From: Saprospiraceae bacterium
Lineage (GTDB): Bacteria > Bacteroidota > Bacteroidia > Chitinophagales > Saprospiraceae
Length of the DNA stretch: 64,000 bases
Assembly: GCA_016714785.1 (NCBI GenBank)
Contig: JADKCC010000060.1
Location: 62,001 to 126,000 of the forward strand
Direction: 5' to 3'
Within the stretch, counting starts at the first letter, position 1. Each line of letters opens with the position of its first letter. The position numbers and the translations under genes are program-made. Positions 34,408 through 43,716 of the stretch are shown in pieces. The notes beneath the pieces are model-generated. The model was not told the origin of the DNA, ran no database searches, and saw only the letters and a program-made list of their open reading frames with translations.

Positions 34408-34989
34408 ATGATGTATAATTTAAATTCAAAAAAAATAATTTTAGGCTCAAAATCACCAAGAAGAAGCCAACTATTATCAGAAGCTGGATTTAATGTCGAA
34501 GTTAGATCACAGGATGTTGCAGAAGATTTTGATGAAAATATGCCGGTGATAGAAGTGCCGTTAATGTTGGCCAACAGGAAAGCAACCGCACTAATAGCAA
34601 CCTTAAATCCTGATGAAATATTGATCACTGCAGATAGTGTAGTTATACTTGACAATAAAATCTATAATAAGCCTCAAGATTACAATGATGGCTGTAGAAT
34701 TTTAACTGAATTGTCGGGAAGGACGCATACCGTTGCCACAGGAGTTTGTATTTTGACCACAGCTGCACAAAATTCTTTTACTGTAAAAACTGAAGTAACA
34801 TTTGAAGAAATGTCCATAGAAGAAATCGACTTTTATCTTACCAATCATCAGCCTTACGATAAAGCTGGTGCATACGGAATACAAGATTGGATCGGTCTGT
34901 GTAAAGTTGCAAGCATAAAAGGTAGTTATTCTAATGTTATGGGACTACCTATGAAGGAAGTATATGAAGGTATCAGGGTAATGATGTGA
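34408..34989 (+). CDS. maf: Maf family nucleotide pyrophosphatase
   Basis: This 193-residue protein has the Maf landmarks KIILGSKSPRRSQLLSEAGF, ADSVVILDNKIYNKPQDYNDGCRILTELSGRTHTVATGVCI and YDKAGAYGIQDW. Maf-type house-cleaning enzymes hydrolyse non-canonical nucleoside triphosphates such as dTTP/UTP analogues. A second ATG directly follows the first (34411). It comes 17 bases after the UbiA-family gene and is likely part of the same transcript. Confidence 0.95.
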   Translation: MMYNLNSKKIILGSKSPRRSQLLSEAGFNVEVRSQDVAEDFDENMPVIEVPLMLANRKATALIATLNPDEILITADSVVILDNKIYNKPQDYNDGCRILTELSGRTHTVATGVCILTTAAQNSFTVKTEVTFEEMSIEEIDFYLTNHQPYDKAGAYGIQDWIGLCKVASIKGSYSNVMGLPMKEVYEGIRVMM

Positions 34990-35057
34990 TCTATATCATG
35001 CAGTGATAGTACTTTCAGACTGATATAGTGATGAAGAAGTAAGCGACAGATTTATTA

Positions 35058-35065
35058 TATTTTTG
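35058..35065 (+). promoter_or_regulatory. putative promoter -7 element of rlmH
   Basis: TATTTTTG matches TAnnTTTG and lies 56 bases before the rlmH ATG at 35122. It supports that start over the upstream in-frame ATG at 35077, which would lie only 11 bases after the element. Confidence 0.45.
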
Positions 35066-35121
35066 AATAAATCTTTATGCATTTCAAATTTACTTTCTTT
35101 TTCTTTTCTTATCATTGCGGT

Positions 35122-35589
35122 ATGAAAATATCGATTTGGTGTATTGGCAAAACAGATGAGAAATATCTGATAGAAGGTATTGATAAATATATACAAAGAC
35201 TTACACATTATACTAAAATAGAATATGAAGTATTCAAAGATGTCAAGTCAGGGCAAACAAGCGAAGAAACTCTCAAACGAGAAGCTGAAATGATCCTGGC
35301 AAAACTTAAATCTGATGATTTGCTCGTGCTGATGGATGAAAGAGGAGATATGTACGATTCTGTAAAATTTTCAGCCTATCTTCAAAAATTGCAAAATCAA
35401 GCAAACAAACATGTCATCTTTTTAATTGGTGGTGCATTCGGCCATCACAGCACTATTCGCAATAGAGCCAACCACCTGATTTCATTATCCAAAATGACCT
35501 TCTCTCATCAGATGGTAAGGCTTTTTCTCGCAGAACAAATATATAGAGCTTTTACCATTATTAGAAATGAAAAATATCATAATGAGTAG
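35122..35589 (+). CDS. rlmH: 23S rRNA (pseudouridine-1915-N3)-methyltransferase RlmH
   Basis: This 155-residue SPOUT methyltransferase has the family features: MKISIWCIGKT at the start, ERGDMYDSVKFSAYLQ, VIFLIGGAFGHH (the SAM-binding knot) and ISLSKMTFSHQMVRLFLAEQIYRAFTIIRNEKYHNE at the end. It methylates pseudouridine 1915 in helix 69 of 23S rRNA. Length matches the standard 155-160 residues when the ATG at 35122 is used; the longer frame adds 15 unsupported residues. Confidence 0.97.
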   Translation: MKISIWCIGKTDEKYLIEGIDKYIQRLTHYTKIEYEVFKDVKSGQTSEETLKREAEMILAKLKSDDLLVLMDERGDMYDSVKFSAYLQKLQNQANKHVIFLIGGAFGHHSTIRNRANHLISLSKMTFSHQMVRLFLAEQIYRAFTIIRNEKYHNE

Positions 35590-35657
35590 CACGGTGTCTG
35601 ACAAACTCATAAGTTCCTAAATTATTTTACCTTTACGTTCCTAAATATTTTCGTTAT

Positions 35658-36281
35658 ATGAGTGTTACTTTAATTTTGGTCATTATCACCTGTGTGATTT
35701 CCATCGCATGCTTCAATAATAAAAACTTGTTTGACCAACTCAAACACTACCCTATTGCAGAATCTCGCAATGGTCAATATTATAGATGGTTGACCTCTGG
35801 ATTTGTTCATGGAGATTTTATGCACTTATTTATCAATATGTTTGTATTGCATGAATTTGGACGTAGTGTAGAAAATTATCTTGTACATCATTTTGATAAA
35901 ACAGGCGGTAGTATATTATACCTAGCTACTTATCTCTTAATCATCATTATGGGCGATGTACCTACTTATTACAAACATAAAGATAATGCATACTTCGCCA
36001 GTGTAGGGGCATCAGGTGGTGTGTCTGGTATAATATTTATATTCATACTTTTGAATCCATGGAATATGTTAGGACTTTATATGATTATCCCTGTGCCTGC
36101 TATCATATTCGGCGTTTTATATCTGTGGTATTCTACTTGGGCATCCAAAAATCAGAATAGTAACATAGATCATGAAGCCCACTTTTATGGAGCCGTAGCT
36201 GGCATATTGATAGCCATAGTGAGCAGACCCATAATTATCCAAGAATTTATTGACAAATTGATCCATCAGTTTCCTTGGTAA
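35658..36281 (+). CDS. rhomboid family intramembrane serine protease
   Basis: This 207-residue membrane protein has the rhomboid signature: HGDFMHLFINMFVLHEFGRSVEN (HxxxxHxxxNM in helix 2), FASVGASGGVSGIIF (GxSG with the catalytic Ser) and NIDHEAHFYGAVAGILIAI (catalytic His in the AHxxGxxxG helix). Rhomboids cleave membrane-spanning segments of substrate proteins. All catalytic residues are present. The gene is alone between rlmH and the convergent helicase gene. An imperfect -7 element (TATTTTCG at 35646-35653) lies just upstream. Confidence 0.94.
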   Translation: MSVTLILVIITCVISIACFNNKNLFDQLKHYPIAESRNGQYYRWLTSGFVHGDFMHLFINMFVLHEFGRSVENYLVHHFDKTGGSILYLATYLLIIIMGDVPTYYKHKDNAYFASVGASGGVSGIIFIFILLNPWNMLGLYMIIPVPAIIFGVLYLWYSTWASKNQNSNIDHEAHFYGAVAGILIAIVSRPIIIQEFIDKLIHQFPW

Positions 36282-36325
36282 GCATATCTTGTGATCTTAT
36301 AATCTGGTGATCTTGAAAATGGGAC

Positions 36326-37615
36326 TTACTCTCCTTTTTTTGGTGACTGTTTACTCTTATGAAATGTACCTTTGTTACCTGATTTCTTAGGTTTAAAACT
36401 AGCGTTTTTATTTCCATCAGGTCTTCGATTGCCGCTGCCTGCTCTCTGATAGCCTCCTTTGGGTCTATTTGGGTTCCAGATTGGGCTTTCTCCAATATGA
36501 GCAGGAATATTTAACTTGTTGATTTCTGAGCCAATCAGTTTTTCTATGGCTGCCAATTTATACATCTCCTCTTCATTGACCAAAGTCAGAGCTACACCAT
36601 CTGCATCTGCCCGAGCTGTACGGCCTATTCTATGCACATAATCTTCTCCATCTCCAGGCACATTATAGTTGACAACTAAATTGATGTCTTTGATATCAAT
36701 GCCTCTCGCTAGTACATCTGTAGCCACAATGACTCTGGTTTTTTTAGAGCGAAATCTATTGAGTACTTCTTCCCTTTCTCTTTGCTCTAGATCTGATGAG
36801 ATTCCTTCTACTGTATAACCTTGTCCTGATAGCCCTTTGATGATATCATTGACAGACCTTTTAGTAGATGAAAATACAATAATACTTTCGAAGCTTGGTT
36901 TATCCTTAATCAAGTCATTTATCAATCTTGCTTTGTTCCCATCATTGACTAAATAAGCGGCTTGTAGCACCTTGGCAGAAGGTTTTGAGACAGCTATAGA
37001 CACTTCAAACGGATTGTTAAGGTTTAACTTGGCCAATTCTCTCATTTTTGGCGGCATGGTGGCACTAAACATGAGTGTTTGTCTTGTTTTAGGTAGTGCT
37101 TCTATTATCTTTTTGATATCATCATAAAATCCCATATCAAGCATTCTGTCCGCTTCGTCTAGTATGAGATATTTCAGTTTGTCAAACTTAACATTCCCCA
37201 TATTGATGTGGCTTATAAGTTTGCCTGGCGTAGCGATGATTACATCCGCATTTGTCAGCCCTTTTTTTTGGGATTCCCACTCACTTCCTGATCCGCCACC
37301 ATATATAGGCATGGAAGATACCGGAACGAAATAAGCAAAGCCCTGTATTTGTTGGTCTATCTGCACAGCCAATTCACGTGTGGGTACTATGACTAGTGCG
37401 CTAGTACCATCATGCGGCTTCACAGCCATCTGGTGTAGTAATGGCAACATAAACGCTGCTGTTTTGCCTGTACCTGTCTGTGCACATGCTATAATGTCTC
37501 TACCTTTTAGGATTTCAGGTATAGCTTGTTCTTGTATAGGCGTGGCTTTATCGAATCCCATATATGAAATGGCTTCCAATAATCTTTCGTCTAGCCCTAT
37601 TTCTTTAAATGTCAT
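36326..37615 (-). CDS. DEAD-box RNA helicase (RhlE type)
   Basis: This 429-residue helicase has all core motifs: Q motif (MGFDKATPIQEQAIP), I (AQTGTGKTA), Ia (VPTRELAVQI), II (LDEADRMLDMGF), III (SAT), IV (IIVFSSTK), V (ATDVLARGID) and VI (HRIGRTARA). The C-terminal tail is basic and Gly/Asn/Lys-rich (NRPKGGYQRAGSGNRRPDGNKNASFKPKKSGNKGTF), as in RhlE-type helicases of Bacteroidota that act in ribosome assembly or RNA turnover. A TATATTTG -7 element lies at 37700-37707 on the minus strand, 85 bases upstream. Confidence 0.95.
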   Translation of the reverse strand: MTFKEIGLDERLLEAISYMGFDKATPIQEQAIPEILKGRDIIACAQTGTGKTAAFMLPLLHQMAVKPHDGTSALVIVPTRELAVQIDQQIQGFAYFVPVSSMPIYGGGSGSEWESQKKGLTNADVIIATPGKLISHINMGNVKFDKLKYLILDEADRMLDMGFYDDIKKIIEALPKTRQTLMFSATMPPKMRELAKLNLNNPFEVSIAVSKPSAKVLQAAYLVNDGNKARLINDLIKDKPSFESIIVFSSTKRSVNDIIKGLSGQGYTVEGISSDLEQREREEVLNRFRSKKTRVIVATDVLARGIDIKDINLVVNYNVPGDGEDYVHRIGRTARADADGVALTLVNEEEMYKLAAIEKLIGSEINKLNIPAHIGESPIWNPNRPKGGYQRAGSGNRRPDGNKNASFKPKKSGNKGTFHKSKQSPKKGE

Positions 37616-37716
37616 AAATCAATTGAATTAATTACCTATTGAGTACACTATATTATTAAAAAACGGATACTTAAAAATACTCAAATATTAAAAATAATGC
37701 AAATATAAAGAATATT

Positions 37717-39444
37717 GTGAATAAAGCATCGGTAATAATAGCAAGAGTTACGATTATCTTGATAAATTTGCAGGTTATCCTAAAAGAAAACATTTTGATA
37801 GATAAAAATACGATTATAGAATTAATATACGACGACGAGTTGGTGCTTCAAGCTAGTCGCTTGTTTGATGCTGATGCAGTGGCAGATTTAGATAGTCTAA
37901 ATGGTGGTTTATTCTTGTGTAAAGTCAAAGACGGAAAGGTCTATGAAGTAGAAATTCAATCCCCATTTACTAAAAAACAAAAAGCATCTTGCGACTGTAC
38001 TTTTTTTACTAGCCACCATATATGTAAACATGTGATCGCTGGATTGATGCTCATCAGATCCGAAAAAAATAAAAAACAGACGATCAAAGAACAAAAAACA
38101 GCTGCAAATAATAAACCCAAAATTTCTACGCTAAACATCAGTCAGATATTGGAAGAAGTATCGCAGGATGAATTAATATCCTTTGTCAAATCTTATGCTA
38201 AAAGAGATACTAAATTTGCTACCCAACTAAAGGTAAATTTTGCGCGCAAAATAGATACAACAGATAATGCCGAAAAGTATAAAAATATTTTAAATTCAGT
38301 GATTAGGCCACATACAGGTGATCAGACAAAAGCCAGCGCATCGGAAATCAAAACTGCACTACGTGTCTTGGAAGATTTTGCAGATCAAGTCAATGACTGT
38401 ATTGCACTAGGGCAATTTAGAGAAGCCCTAAATATTTATAGCGCTGCTTTTGCCAAATTAGAATATTTAAAGCATTATTATGCCAACTACAATGAAAACA
38501 TGACTGCCCTTAGCATTAGTTATCATAAAATGATTGATTATTTTTTGGTTGAAAAATTACCGCCTGAATTAAGAACAGACTTAATAGTGTTTTTGACTGA
38601 CTTGGCCACAAGATCATATTATCATTACTCCAGCATATCGTTCAACATCATTAAACTAATTAAACCTTATATCAAACCAAGTGACAATATAACTCTAAAT
38701 GTTAGCTTAGAAAACTTAATCTCCCTAAGGCCTTCAAAAGAACTAGCCGTATTGCTAGCACTATGGCTTATCAATAACGGAAAGTACAGTGACTCTTCGT
38801 GGGCATTTATCAAAGATCATGCTTTACTACATATAGAGATTGTAGATCTTTTGCTCTCTATAGATGAAAGTCAGCTTGCATTGAGAGTATTGGAATCCAT
38901 CCACCATCCTAAAAAAGTAAATAAAGATGTGGTCAACCGGATGGTATTTCTTTATGTTCGATTTAAAAAAACTACGAAACTTGTAGAAACAGCAGGGATG
39001 GCATACCTTCAATCTGGAGATATGAAATATATAGACATCCTTAAAAGAGAATTGAATGATGACGAATATCAAAATTTTATATTAAGAATAGAAGAAGAAC
39101 TGACTAAAAGCAAATCAGATCCAAACTTATTGATAAAGATATATCGCAAAGAAGAAAACTGGTCTGGGTTGATACTCTTTTTAGATAAAGTAGGAGATTT
39201 AGAGATACTAATGCAACATGATTCAATACTATACAAGTATGAAAAAAATGCTTTGGCTCAGCTTTATATTCACATCATTAGAATATTTCTAGATGCACAT
39301 TTGGGGGATTCAGCATTTGAATATCTTACAAAACTTAAAACCCATTGGTCAATTAACAAAATGGAGAACACCATGCTTAAGGTGAGTCAATTTATCAGTT
39401 CAGAATTCGAACATCGCCCGAAACTTATGGAGGCATTCAAATGA
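37717..39444 (+). CDS. SWIM zinc-finger protein with a helical C-terminal part
   Basis: This 575-residue protein has one SWIM zinc finger near residues 85-105 (ASCDCTFFTSHHICKHVIAGLML; CxCx(n)CxH). The N-terminal part resembles the SWIM-containing proteins found with SNF2 helicases (SRLFDADAVADLDSLNGGLFLCKVKDGKVYEVEIQ). The rest is a long series of alpha-helices resembling tetratricopeptide-like repeats. No helicase is fused or adjacent in the same direction; the DEAD-box gene is divergent. The start is uncertain: the frame begins at a GTG at 37717 with no good ATG near the conserved region. The SWIM domain suggests DNA or protein binding; the function is unknown. Confidence 0.78.
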   Translation: MNKASVIIARVTIILINLQVILKENILIDKNTIIELIYDDELVLQASRLFDADAVADLDSLNGGLFLCKVKDGKVYEVEIQSPFTKKQKASCDCTFFTSHHICKHVIAGLMLIRSEKNKKQTIKEQKTAANNKPKISTLNISQILEEVSQDELISFVKSYAKRDTKFATQLKVNFARKIDTTDNAEKYKNILNSVIRPHTGDQTKASASEIKTALRVLEDFADQVNDCIALGQFREALNIYSAAFAKLEYLKHYYANYNENMTALSISYHKMIDYFLVEKLPPELRTDLIVFLTDLATRSYYHYSSISFNIIKLIKPYIKPSDNITLNVSLENLISLRPSKELAVLLALWLINNGKYSDSSWAFIKDHALLHIEIVDLLLSIDESQLALRVLESIHHPKKVNKDVVNRMVFLYVRFKKTTKLVETAGMAYLQSGDMKYIDILKRELNDDEYQNFILRIEEELTKSKSDPNLLIKIYRKEENWSGLILFLDKVGDLEILMQHDSILYKYEKNALAQLYIHIIRIFLDAHLGDSAFEYLTKLKTHWSINKMENTMLKVSQFISSEFEHRPKLMEAFK

Positions 39445-39552
39445 TTATTCACCTCAAAATCGAATTTCATTGTTTGATCTTGCTTATTGGGCTCAAAAGA
39501 ATGGAGATGCAACAGATGCAAGGTGTGATGCTTCCATATAAATATAATTTGT

Positions 39553-39560
39553 TATCTTTG
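39553..39560 (+). promoter_or_regulatory. putative promoter -7 element of der
   Basis: TATCTTTG matches TAnnTTTG and lies 18 bases before the ATG of der. No TTTG is found at 19-base spacing. It would give a short 5' leader and starts the der-rfbC-rfbD run. Confidence 0.5.
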
Positions 39561-39578
39561 CGGCTAGAAAAATAGAAC

Positions 39579-40895
39579 ATGTCTCAAATTGTAGCAGTAG
39601 TAGGTCGTCCCAATGTTGGTAAATCGACGCTCTTTAATCGTTTGGTAGGAGAACGCAAATCCATCATTGACAACGTAAGTGGTGTCACAAGAGATCGGAT
39701 TTATGGCTTTTCCGATTGGAATGGAAAAAATTTTACCGTAGTAGATACTGGTGGTTTTGTCAAAGGATCGTCAGATATTTTTGAAGCAGAAATAAGGCGG
39801 CAAGTACAAATCGCCATTGATGAAGCAACTGTCATAGTGTTTTTGGTGGATGTAACTACCGGCATTACAGACCTTGATGAAGAAATAGGTAGAATGCTGC
39901 GCAAAAATCCTAAAAAAGTTATCTTAGCTGTGAATAAAGTGGATAACGCACAACGTCAGATGTTGGCCAATGAATTCTGGAGTTTAGGATTTAATGACAC
40001 CGTATTTATATCTTCCATCTCAGGTGGTGGCACGGGAGAATTATTGGATATGGTAGTCGATGTATTGCCAGAAAACATCTCCGACGATTCAGATAAGCTC
40101 AATGATGAAATACCAAAAATAGCAATCGTTGGCCAGCCAAATGTGGGCAAATCATCTATGACAAATGCACTCATGGGTGAAGAAAGGAATATAGTAACTG
40201 ATATACCCGGTACTACGAGAGATGCCATCTATACTTTATACAATAAATTTGATAAGAAATTTTATCTGATAGATACCGCAGGCATTCGCAAAAAAGCGAA
40301 AGTACACGAGGACTTAGAGTTTTATTCTGTAATAAGAGCGATCAAAGCCATTGAAGAAGCTGATGTGTGTTTGCTCATGCTCGATGCTACAGTCGGATTG
40401 GAGTCACAAGATTTGAGTATATTGGGCTTGATACAAAAAAGAAAAAAAGGATTGGTGATCTTGGTCAACAAGTGGGATTTGATCGAAAAAGAAACCAATA
40501 CTGCACGGGATTTTGAAAAAAATTTGAAAGAAAAAATTGCTCCCTTCAATGATGTACCAGTATTATTTACTTCTGTACTAGACAAACAGAGAATATTCAG
40601 AACAGTAGAAACTGCGCTGCAAGTACACGAAAATCGAATCCAAAAAGTAAAAACATCAGCGCTCAACGACTTGATGCTAGATATTATAGAAAAAAATCCA
40701 CCACCATCACATCGAGGTAAATATATTAAAATCAAGTACGTAACCCAATTGCCACTTTATTATCCGGCATTTGTATTTTATTGCAACTATCCAGACCATG
40801 TCAAACCAAGTTATAGAAATTTTTTGGAAAATCAACTTCGAAAACATTTTAATTTCAGTGGTGTATCTATCAGTGTGTATTTTAGAGAAAAATAA
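39579..40895 (+). CDS. der: ribosome biogenesis GTPase Der (EngA)
   Basis: This 438-residue protein has two GTPase domains in tandem, the mark of Der: GRPNVGKST, DTGGF and NKVD in the first; GQPNVGKSS, DTAGI and NKWD in the second; then the KH-like C-terminal domain (HRGKYIKIKYVTQLPLYYPAFVFYCNYPDHVKPSYRNFLENQLRKHFNFSGVSISVYFREK). It is needed for 50S subunit assembly. It is followed 5 bases later by rfbC, an unusual but probably co-transcribed neighbour. Confidence 0.98.
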   Translation: MSQIVAVVGRPNVGKSTLFNRLVGERKSIIDNVSGVTRDRIYGFSDWNGKNFTVVDTGGFVKGSSDIFEAEIRRQVQIAIDEATVIVFLVDVTTGITDLDEEIGRMLRKNPKKVILAVNKVDNAQRQMLANEFWSLGFNDTVFISSISGGGTGELLDMVVDVLPENISDDSDKLNDEIPKIAIVGQPNVGKSSMTNALMGEERNIVTDIPGTTRDAIYTLYNKFDKKFYLIDTAGIRKKAKVHEDLEFYSVIRAIKAIEEADVCLLMLDATVGLESQDLSILGLIQKRKKGLVILVNKWDLIEKETNTARDFEKNLKEKIAPFNDVPVLFTSVLDKQRIFRTVETALQVHENRIQKVKTSALNDLMLDIIEKNPPPSHRGKYIKIKYVTQLPLYYPAFVFYCNYPDHVKPSYRNFLENQLRKHFNFSGVSISVYFREK

Positions 40896-40900
40896 TATTT

Positions 40901-41449
40901 ATGGCTTGGATTAAAACCAACTTTGAAGGTGTTTGGATATTTGAGCCTAAAATATGGCACGACCAAAGGGGATATTTCGTAGAGACATTTAATGCTTCTA
41001 CCCTACCCGACTCCCTTCAGAATATCCATTTTGTACAGGATAATGAAGCCAAATCTACCCGTGGAGTGTTGCGCGGTCTGCATTATCAATTGCCACCCAA
41101 TGCACAGTCCAAATTGGTAAGGTGTGTGAGTGGAGAAGTATTAGATGTTATCGTAGATGTACGTCCCGATTCCGTCACTTATGGTCAGCACCTATCAGTC
41201 ATTCTCAATGAGATCAATAAAAAGCAGCTTTTCGTACCTCATGGTTTTGCACATGGCTACGTAGTGCTGTCTGATACCGCTATATTTTCCTATAAATGCG
41301 ACAATTTCTATGCGCCAGGGATGGAAGGCGGATTGCATTATAAAGATGCAAATCTTGGTATTAACTGGATTTTACCATTGAGTGAATTGATCATTTCCGA
41401 AAAAGATCAAATATTACCAACATTCGGTCAACATAAAATATTTGTTTAG
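40901..41449 (+). CDS. rfbC: dTDP-4-dehydrorhamnose 3,5-epimerase
   Basis: This 182-residue cupin enzyme shows the RmlC pattern: GVWIFEPKIWHDQRGYFVETFN, FVQDNEAKSTRGVLRGLHYQLPPNAQSKLVRCVSGEVLDVIVDVRPDSVTYGQH, LFVPHGFAHGYVVLSDTAIFSYKC and the catalytic-type Tyr/His positions (HYQ, PHGFAHG). It converts dTDP-4-keto-6-deoxyglucose to its L-lyxo epimer for dTDP-rhamnose. rfbD follows 3 bases later; rfbA and rfbB are not in this window. Confidence 0.97.
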   Translation: MAWIKTNFEGVWIFEPKIWHDQRGYFVETFNASTLPDSLQNIHFVQDNEAKSTRGVLRGLHYQLPPNAQSKLVRCVSGEVLDVIVDVRPDSVTYGQHLSVILNEINKKQLFVPHGFAHGYVVLSDTAIFSYKCDNFYAPGMEGGLHYKDANLGINWILPLSELIISEKDQILPTFGQHKIFV

Positions 41450-41452
41450 GGT

Positions 41453-42349
41453 ATGACCGAAAAATTTATGTTCACAAAGCTGAGAATTGCGATTTTAGGA
41501 GCCAATGGTCAAGTTGGGCAAGAGTTTAAGTATATTGGTACATCTTACGAATACTTTCATTTTGATTTTTATAGTAAGCAAAATTTAGATATTTCTAATC
41601 AAGAAGAAGTTAGAGCTGTATTGGATAAAAATTACGATTACGTAATAAATTGTGCAGCATATACAGCCGTGGATAAAGCAGAATCTGATGCTGAAGCTTG
41701 TTATGCTGCCAATACTAGTGCTTGTCAAAATATAGTGGACGCGCTGAAAGGAAAGGATACTAAGTTGGTACATTTCTCATCGGATTATGTTTATCACACT
41801 TATACAGGATTCCCTATCAGAGAGGAAGACTCCACAAAGCCGCAAGGAGTATATGCCACGTCAAAACTCGAAGGCGAACAAATCATAAGAGCTTCAAGCG
41901 TACCTACTTTAATATTGCGTACCTCATGGGTAGTATCTTCTTTTGGCCATAATTTTGTCAAAACAATGCTCAGATTGGGTAACGAAAAATCATCCGTTGC
42001 TGTGGTCAATGATCAATATGGGGCACCTACTTATGCTCGCCATTTGGCTCAAACAGTTTTAGAGATTATCACACAAGTAGCAGCAAATCCAGCGCTTTTA
42101 TCCGCATTTGATGAAACCTACAATTATGCCAATGAAGGTATCGTCACATGGTATGATATAGCAGACCGAATCATGAAAGAAAAAGGACTTTCTTGTTTAG
42201 TCCATCCTATACCAACCTCAGACTACCCTACTCCAGCAGCCAGACCTGGATGGAGCGTATTGTCCAAACACAAGATTAAAGAGCAATTCAATATTGAAAT
42301 ACCACATTGGTACTCGGCTTTAAAAGAGTGTTTGAATGCTATCAAATAA
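41453..42349 (+). CDS. rfbD: dTDP-4-dehydrorhamnose reductase
   Basis: This 298-residue NAD(P)-dependent short-chain reductase has the Rossmann start IAILGANGQVGQEF, then DYVINCAAYTAVDKAESDAEACYAANTSACQNIV, HFSSDYVYHTYTGFPIREEDSTKPQGVYATSKLEGEQII with the YxxxK catalytic pair, and RTSWV. It finishes dTDP-L-rhamnose synthesis. It ends the der-rfbC-rfbD run; a repeat element starts about 50 bases later. An ATG at codon 6 (MFTKLRIAIL) is an alternative start. Confidence 0.96.
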   Translation: MTEKFMFTKLRIAILGANGQVGQEFKYIGTSYEYFHFDFYSKQNLDISNQEEVRAVLDKNYDYVINCAAYTAVDKAESDAEACYAANTSACQNIVDALKGKDTKLVHFSSDYVYHTYTGFPIREEDSTKPQGVYATSKLEGEQIIRASSVPTLILRTSWVVSSFGHNFVKTMLRLGNEKSSVAVVNDQYGAPTYARHLAQTVLEIITQVAANPALLSAFDETYNYANEGIVTWYDIADRIMKEKGLSCLVHPIPTSDYPTPAARPGWSVLSKHKIKEQFNIEIPHWYSALKECLNAIK

Positions 42350-42401
42350 GGGAACATTCACCTTAGATTTTTTTAACAACTCCTAAGGTTTAGTTTACTT
42401 A

Positions 42402-42822
42402 GGGGCTGCTGAAAAAGTCAGCTATTATTTTTGGTTAATAGTTTAACGGAGATTATCGTTCAAAAAACAAGCAATAGTGAATAAGAACGAAGTGAAGTGA
42501 AGCACCAAAGGCCGCAGCCTTTGACAGGAACCGCTTAGTGGGCAGGAAAGTGCGTCTATTGCCATAGAAAGCACAAAGGATTAAATATGAAATACTTATG
42601 GCAATAGAAAAGCATTTTGGTTCGAAAATGAACGACCATTGCTTTTTTGAACTAGACTTTTTGGTTACTTTTTGGGCAATGCAAAAAAGTAACTGCCGCC
42701 GCATAAGGCAAAAGCCAACGTACGACTTTTGGACAAAATCAATTAAAAGATTTGCATTTAATTTGTTTATTATAGACATAATTTATTATTTACCAATTGG
42801 TTGCACCATAGTCAGCAGACCC
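42402..42822. repeat. structured intergenic repeat, copy 1, with short inverted ends and TACTTA flanks
   Basis: The 421-bp segment begins GGGGCTGCTGA and ends TCAGCAGACCC, an inverted pair with one mismatch, and is flanked on both sides by TACTTA (42396-42401 and 42823-42828). Inside are paired arms: CTATTGCCATA and TATGGCAATAG about 30 bases apart, and CAAAGGC/GCCTTTG with a small loop. The sequence recurs at 59603-60192 (590 bp, same orientation) with high identity across both ends. No credible protein is encoded; a 108-codon minus-strand frame inside is not conserved in copy 2. It lies between convergent rfbD and the AlkD-like gene and could be a non-autonomous mobile element. Confidence 0.82.
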
Positions 42823-43496
42823 TACTTAAGATTTCTCAATGCTTCTTTTTTTGTCAAACCTGACAATTGTGGGTTGGCTTCTACAAAAGCTATCACTTTC
42901 ATAGGTTCAAACTTGCTGTATTGCCTCAGTGCCCATCCCTGAGCTTTGCGTACGAAAAACTCCTTGGAAGTATCATGTTTTAGGATGGCCTCAGATAATA
43001 AATCCCAGTCTGTGTTTTTACCATATTTTAGTTGGAAGATAATGGCTGATCGTTGCAACCAAATATTGTCACTGTCTATCCACCGGTAGATATAGCTATT
43101 TCTTTGTTCTGGGTACCTTCTGAATAATTCTCCAATCAGAGCTGGCGCAATTCCATCTACTGTATCCCACCATGATTTAGTCACTATCAATTTTTCTAAA
43201 AAAGGCAAACTGTCTATACCTATTTTTTTGGAACACTTTTGCATCAAATCTATGGCGATATATTGGCATTCCCTGTGGTCATCATTCCATAATTGTTGCA
43301 TTAATTCCCAAAATGCTTGATTGGGATCACTGATAACCAGTTTAGATCTAGCATCTTTAACTATTTGTTTACGCATTGGAGCATTGATGCCGTAAAATTC
43401 AAAATGATTCTTCATATACGCACTCATTGCTAGAGCATAATCTTGATTAGCGCTTTGGAGCAATTGTTGCACAAAATAATGGTAAGGACTTTGCAT
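42822..43496 (-). CDS. AlkD-like DNA alkylation repair protein
   Basis: This 224-residue all-helical protein shows the HEAT-repeat pattern of the DNA alkylation repair family: MRKQIVKDARSKL, FWELMQQLWNDDHRECQYIAIDLMQKC, LPFLEKLIVTKSWWDTVDGIAPALIGELFRRYP, WIDSDNIWLQRSAIIFQLKYGKNTDWDLLSEAILKHDTSKEFFVRKAQGWALRQYSKFEPMKVIAFVE. The WWDTVDG, WLQRSAI and KAQGWALR segments match AlkD-type glycosylases for N3- and N7-alkylpurines. The gene ends at the boundary of the repeat: its TAG stop is formed by TA of the flank and G of the element. The C-terminus looks complete or nearly so. Confidence 0.9.
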   Translation of the reverse strand: MQSPYHYFVQQLLQSANQDYALAMSAYMKNHFEFYGINAPMRKQIVKDARSKLVISDPNQAFWELMQQLWNDDHRECQYIAIDLMQKCSKKIGIDSLPFLEKLIVTKSWWDTVDGIAPALIGELFRRYPEQRNSYIYRWIDSDNIWLQRSAIIFQLKYGKNTDWDLLSEAILKHDTSKEFFVRKAQGWALRQYSKFEPMKVIAFVEANPQLSGLTKKEALRNLK

Positions 43497-43716
43497 ATAG
43501 ATTAGGTGTTGTTGGACTTATAAAATTTATAACTTTTCAAATGCCATCAAATTGGGATAAGAAAATAACCATTGGTGATGGTTCTGTTACTTAATGTGCT
43601 CGAATCTAATGGGAGCAAATAGGAAATGGAATCTGAAGAAAAAGAGTTGCTACCTGTCTTGCAGAGTGAGTGATCCATGATATGACTTCCTTTTATATCT
43701 TGCATATTTTTTTAAT

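Noticed and set aside
42453..42779. 108-codon minus-strand frame inside repeat copy 1
   Set aside because: It is not kept open in copy 2 and its amino-acid sequence has no family features.
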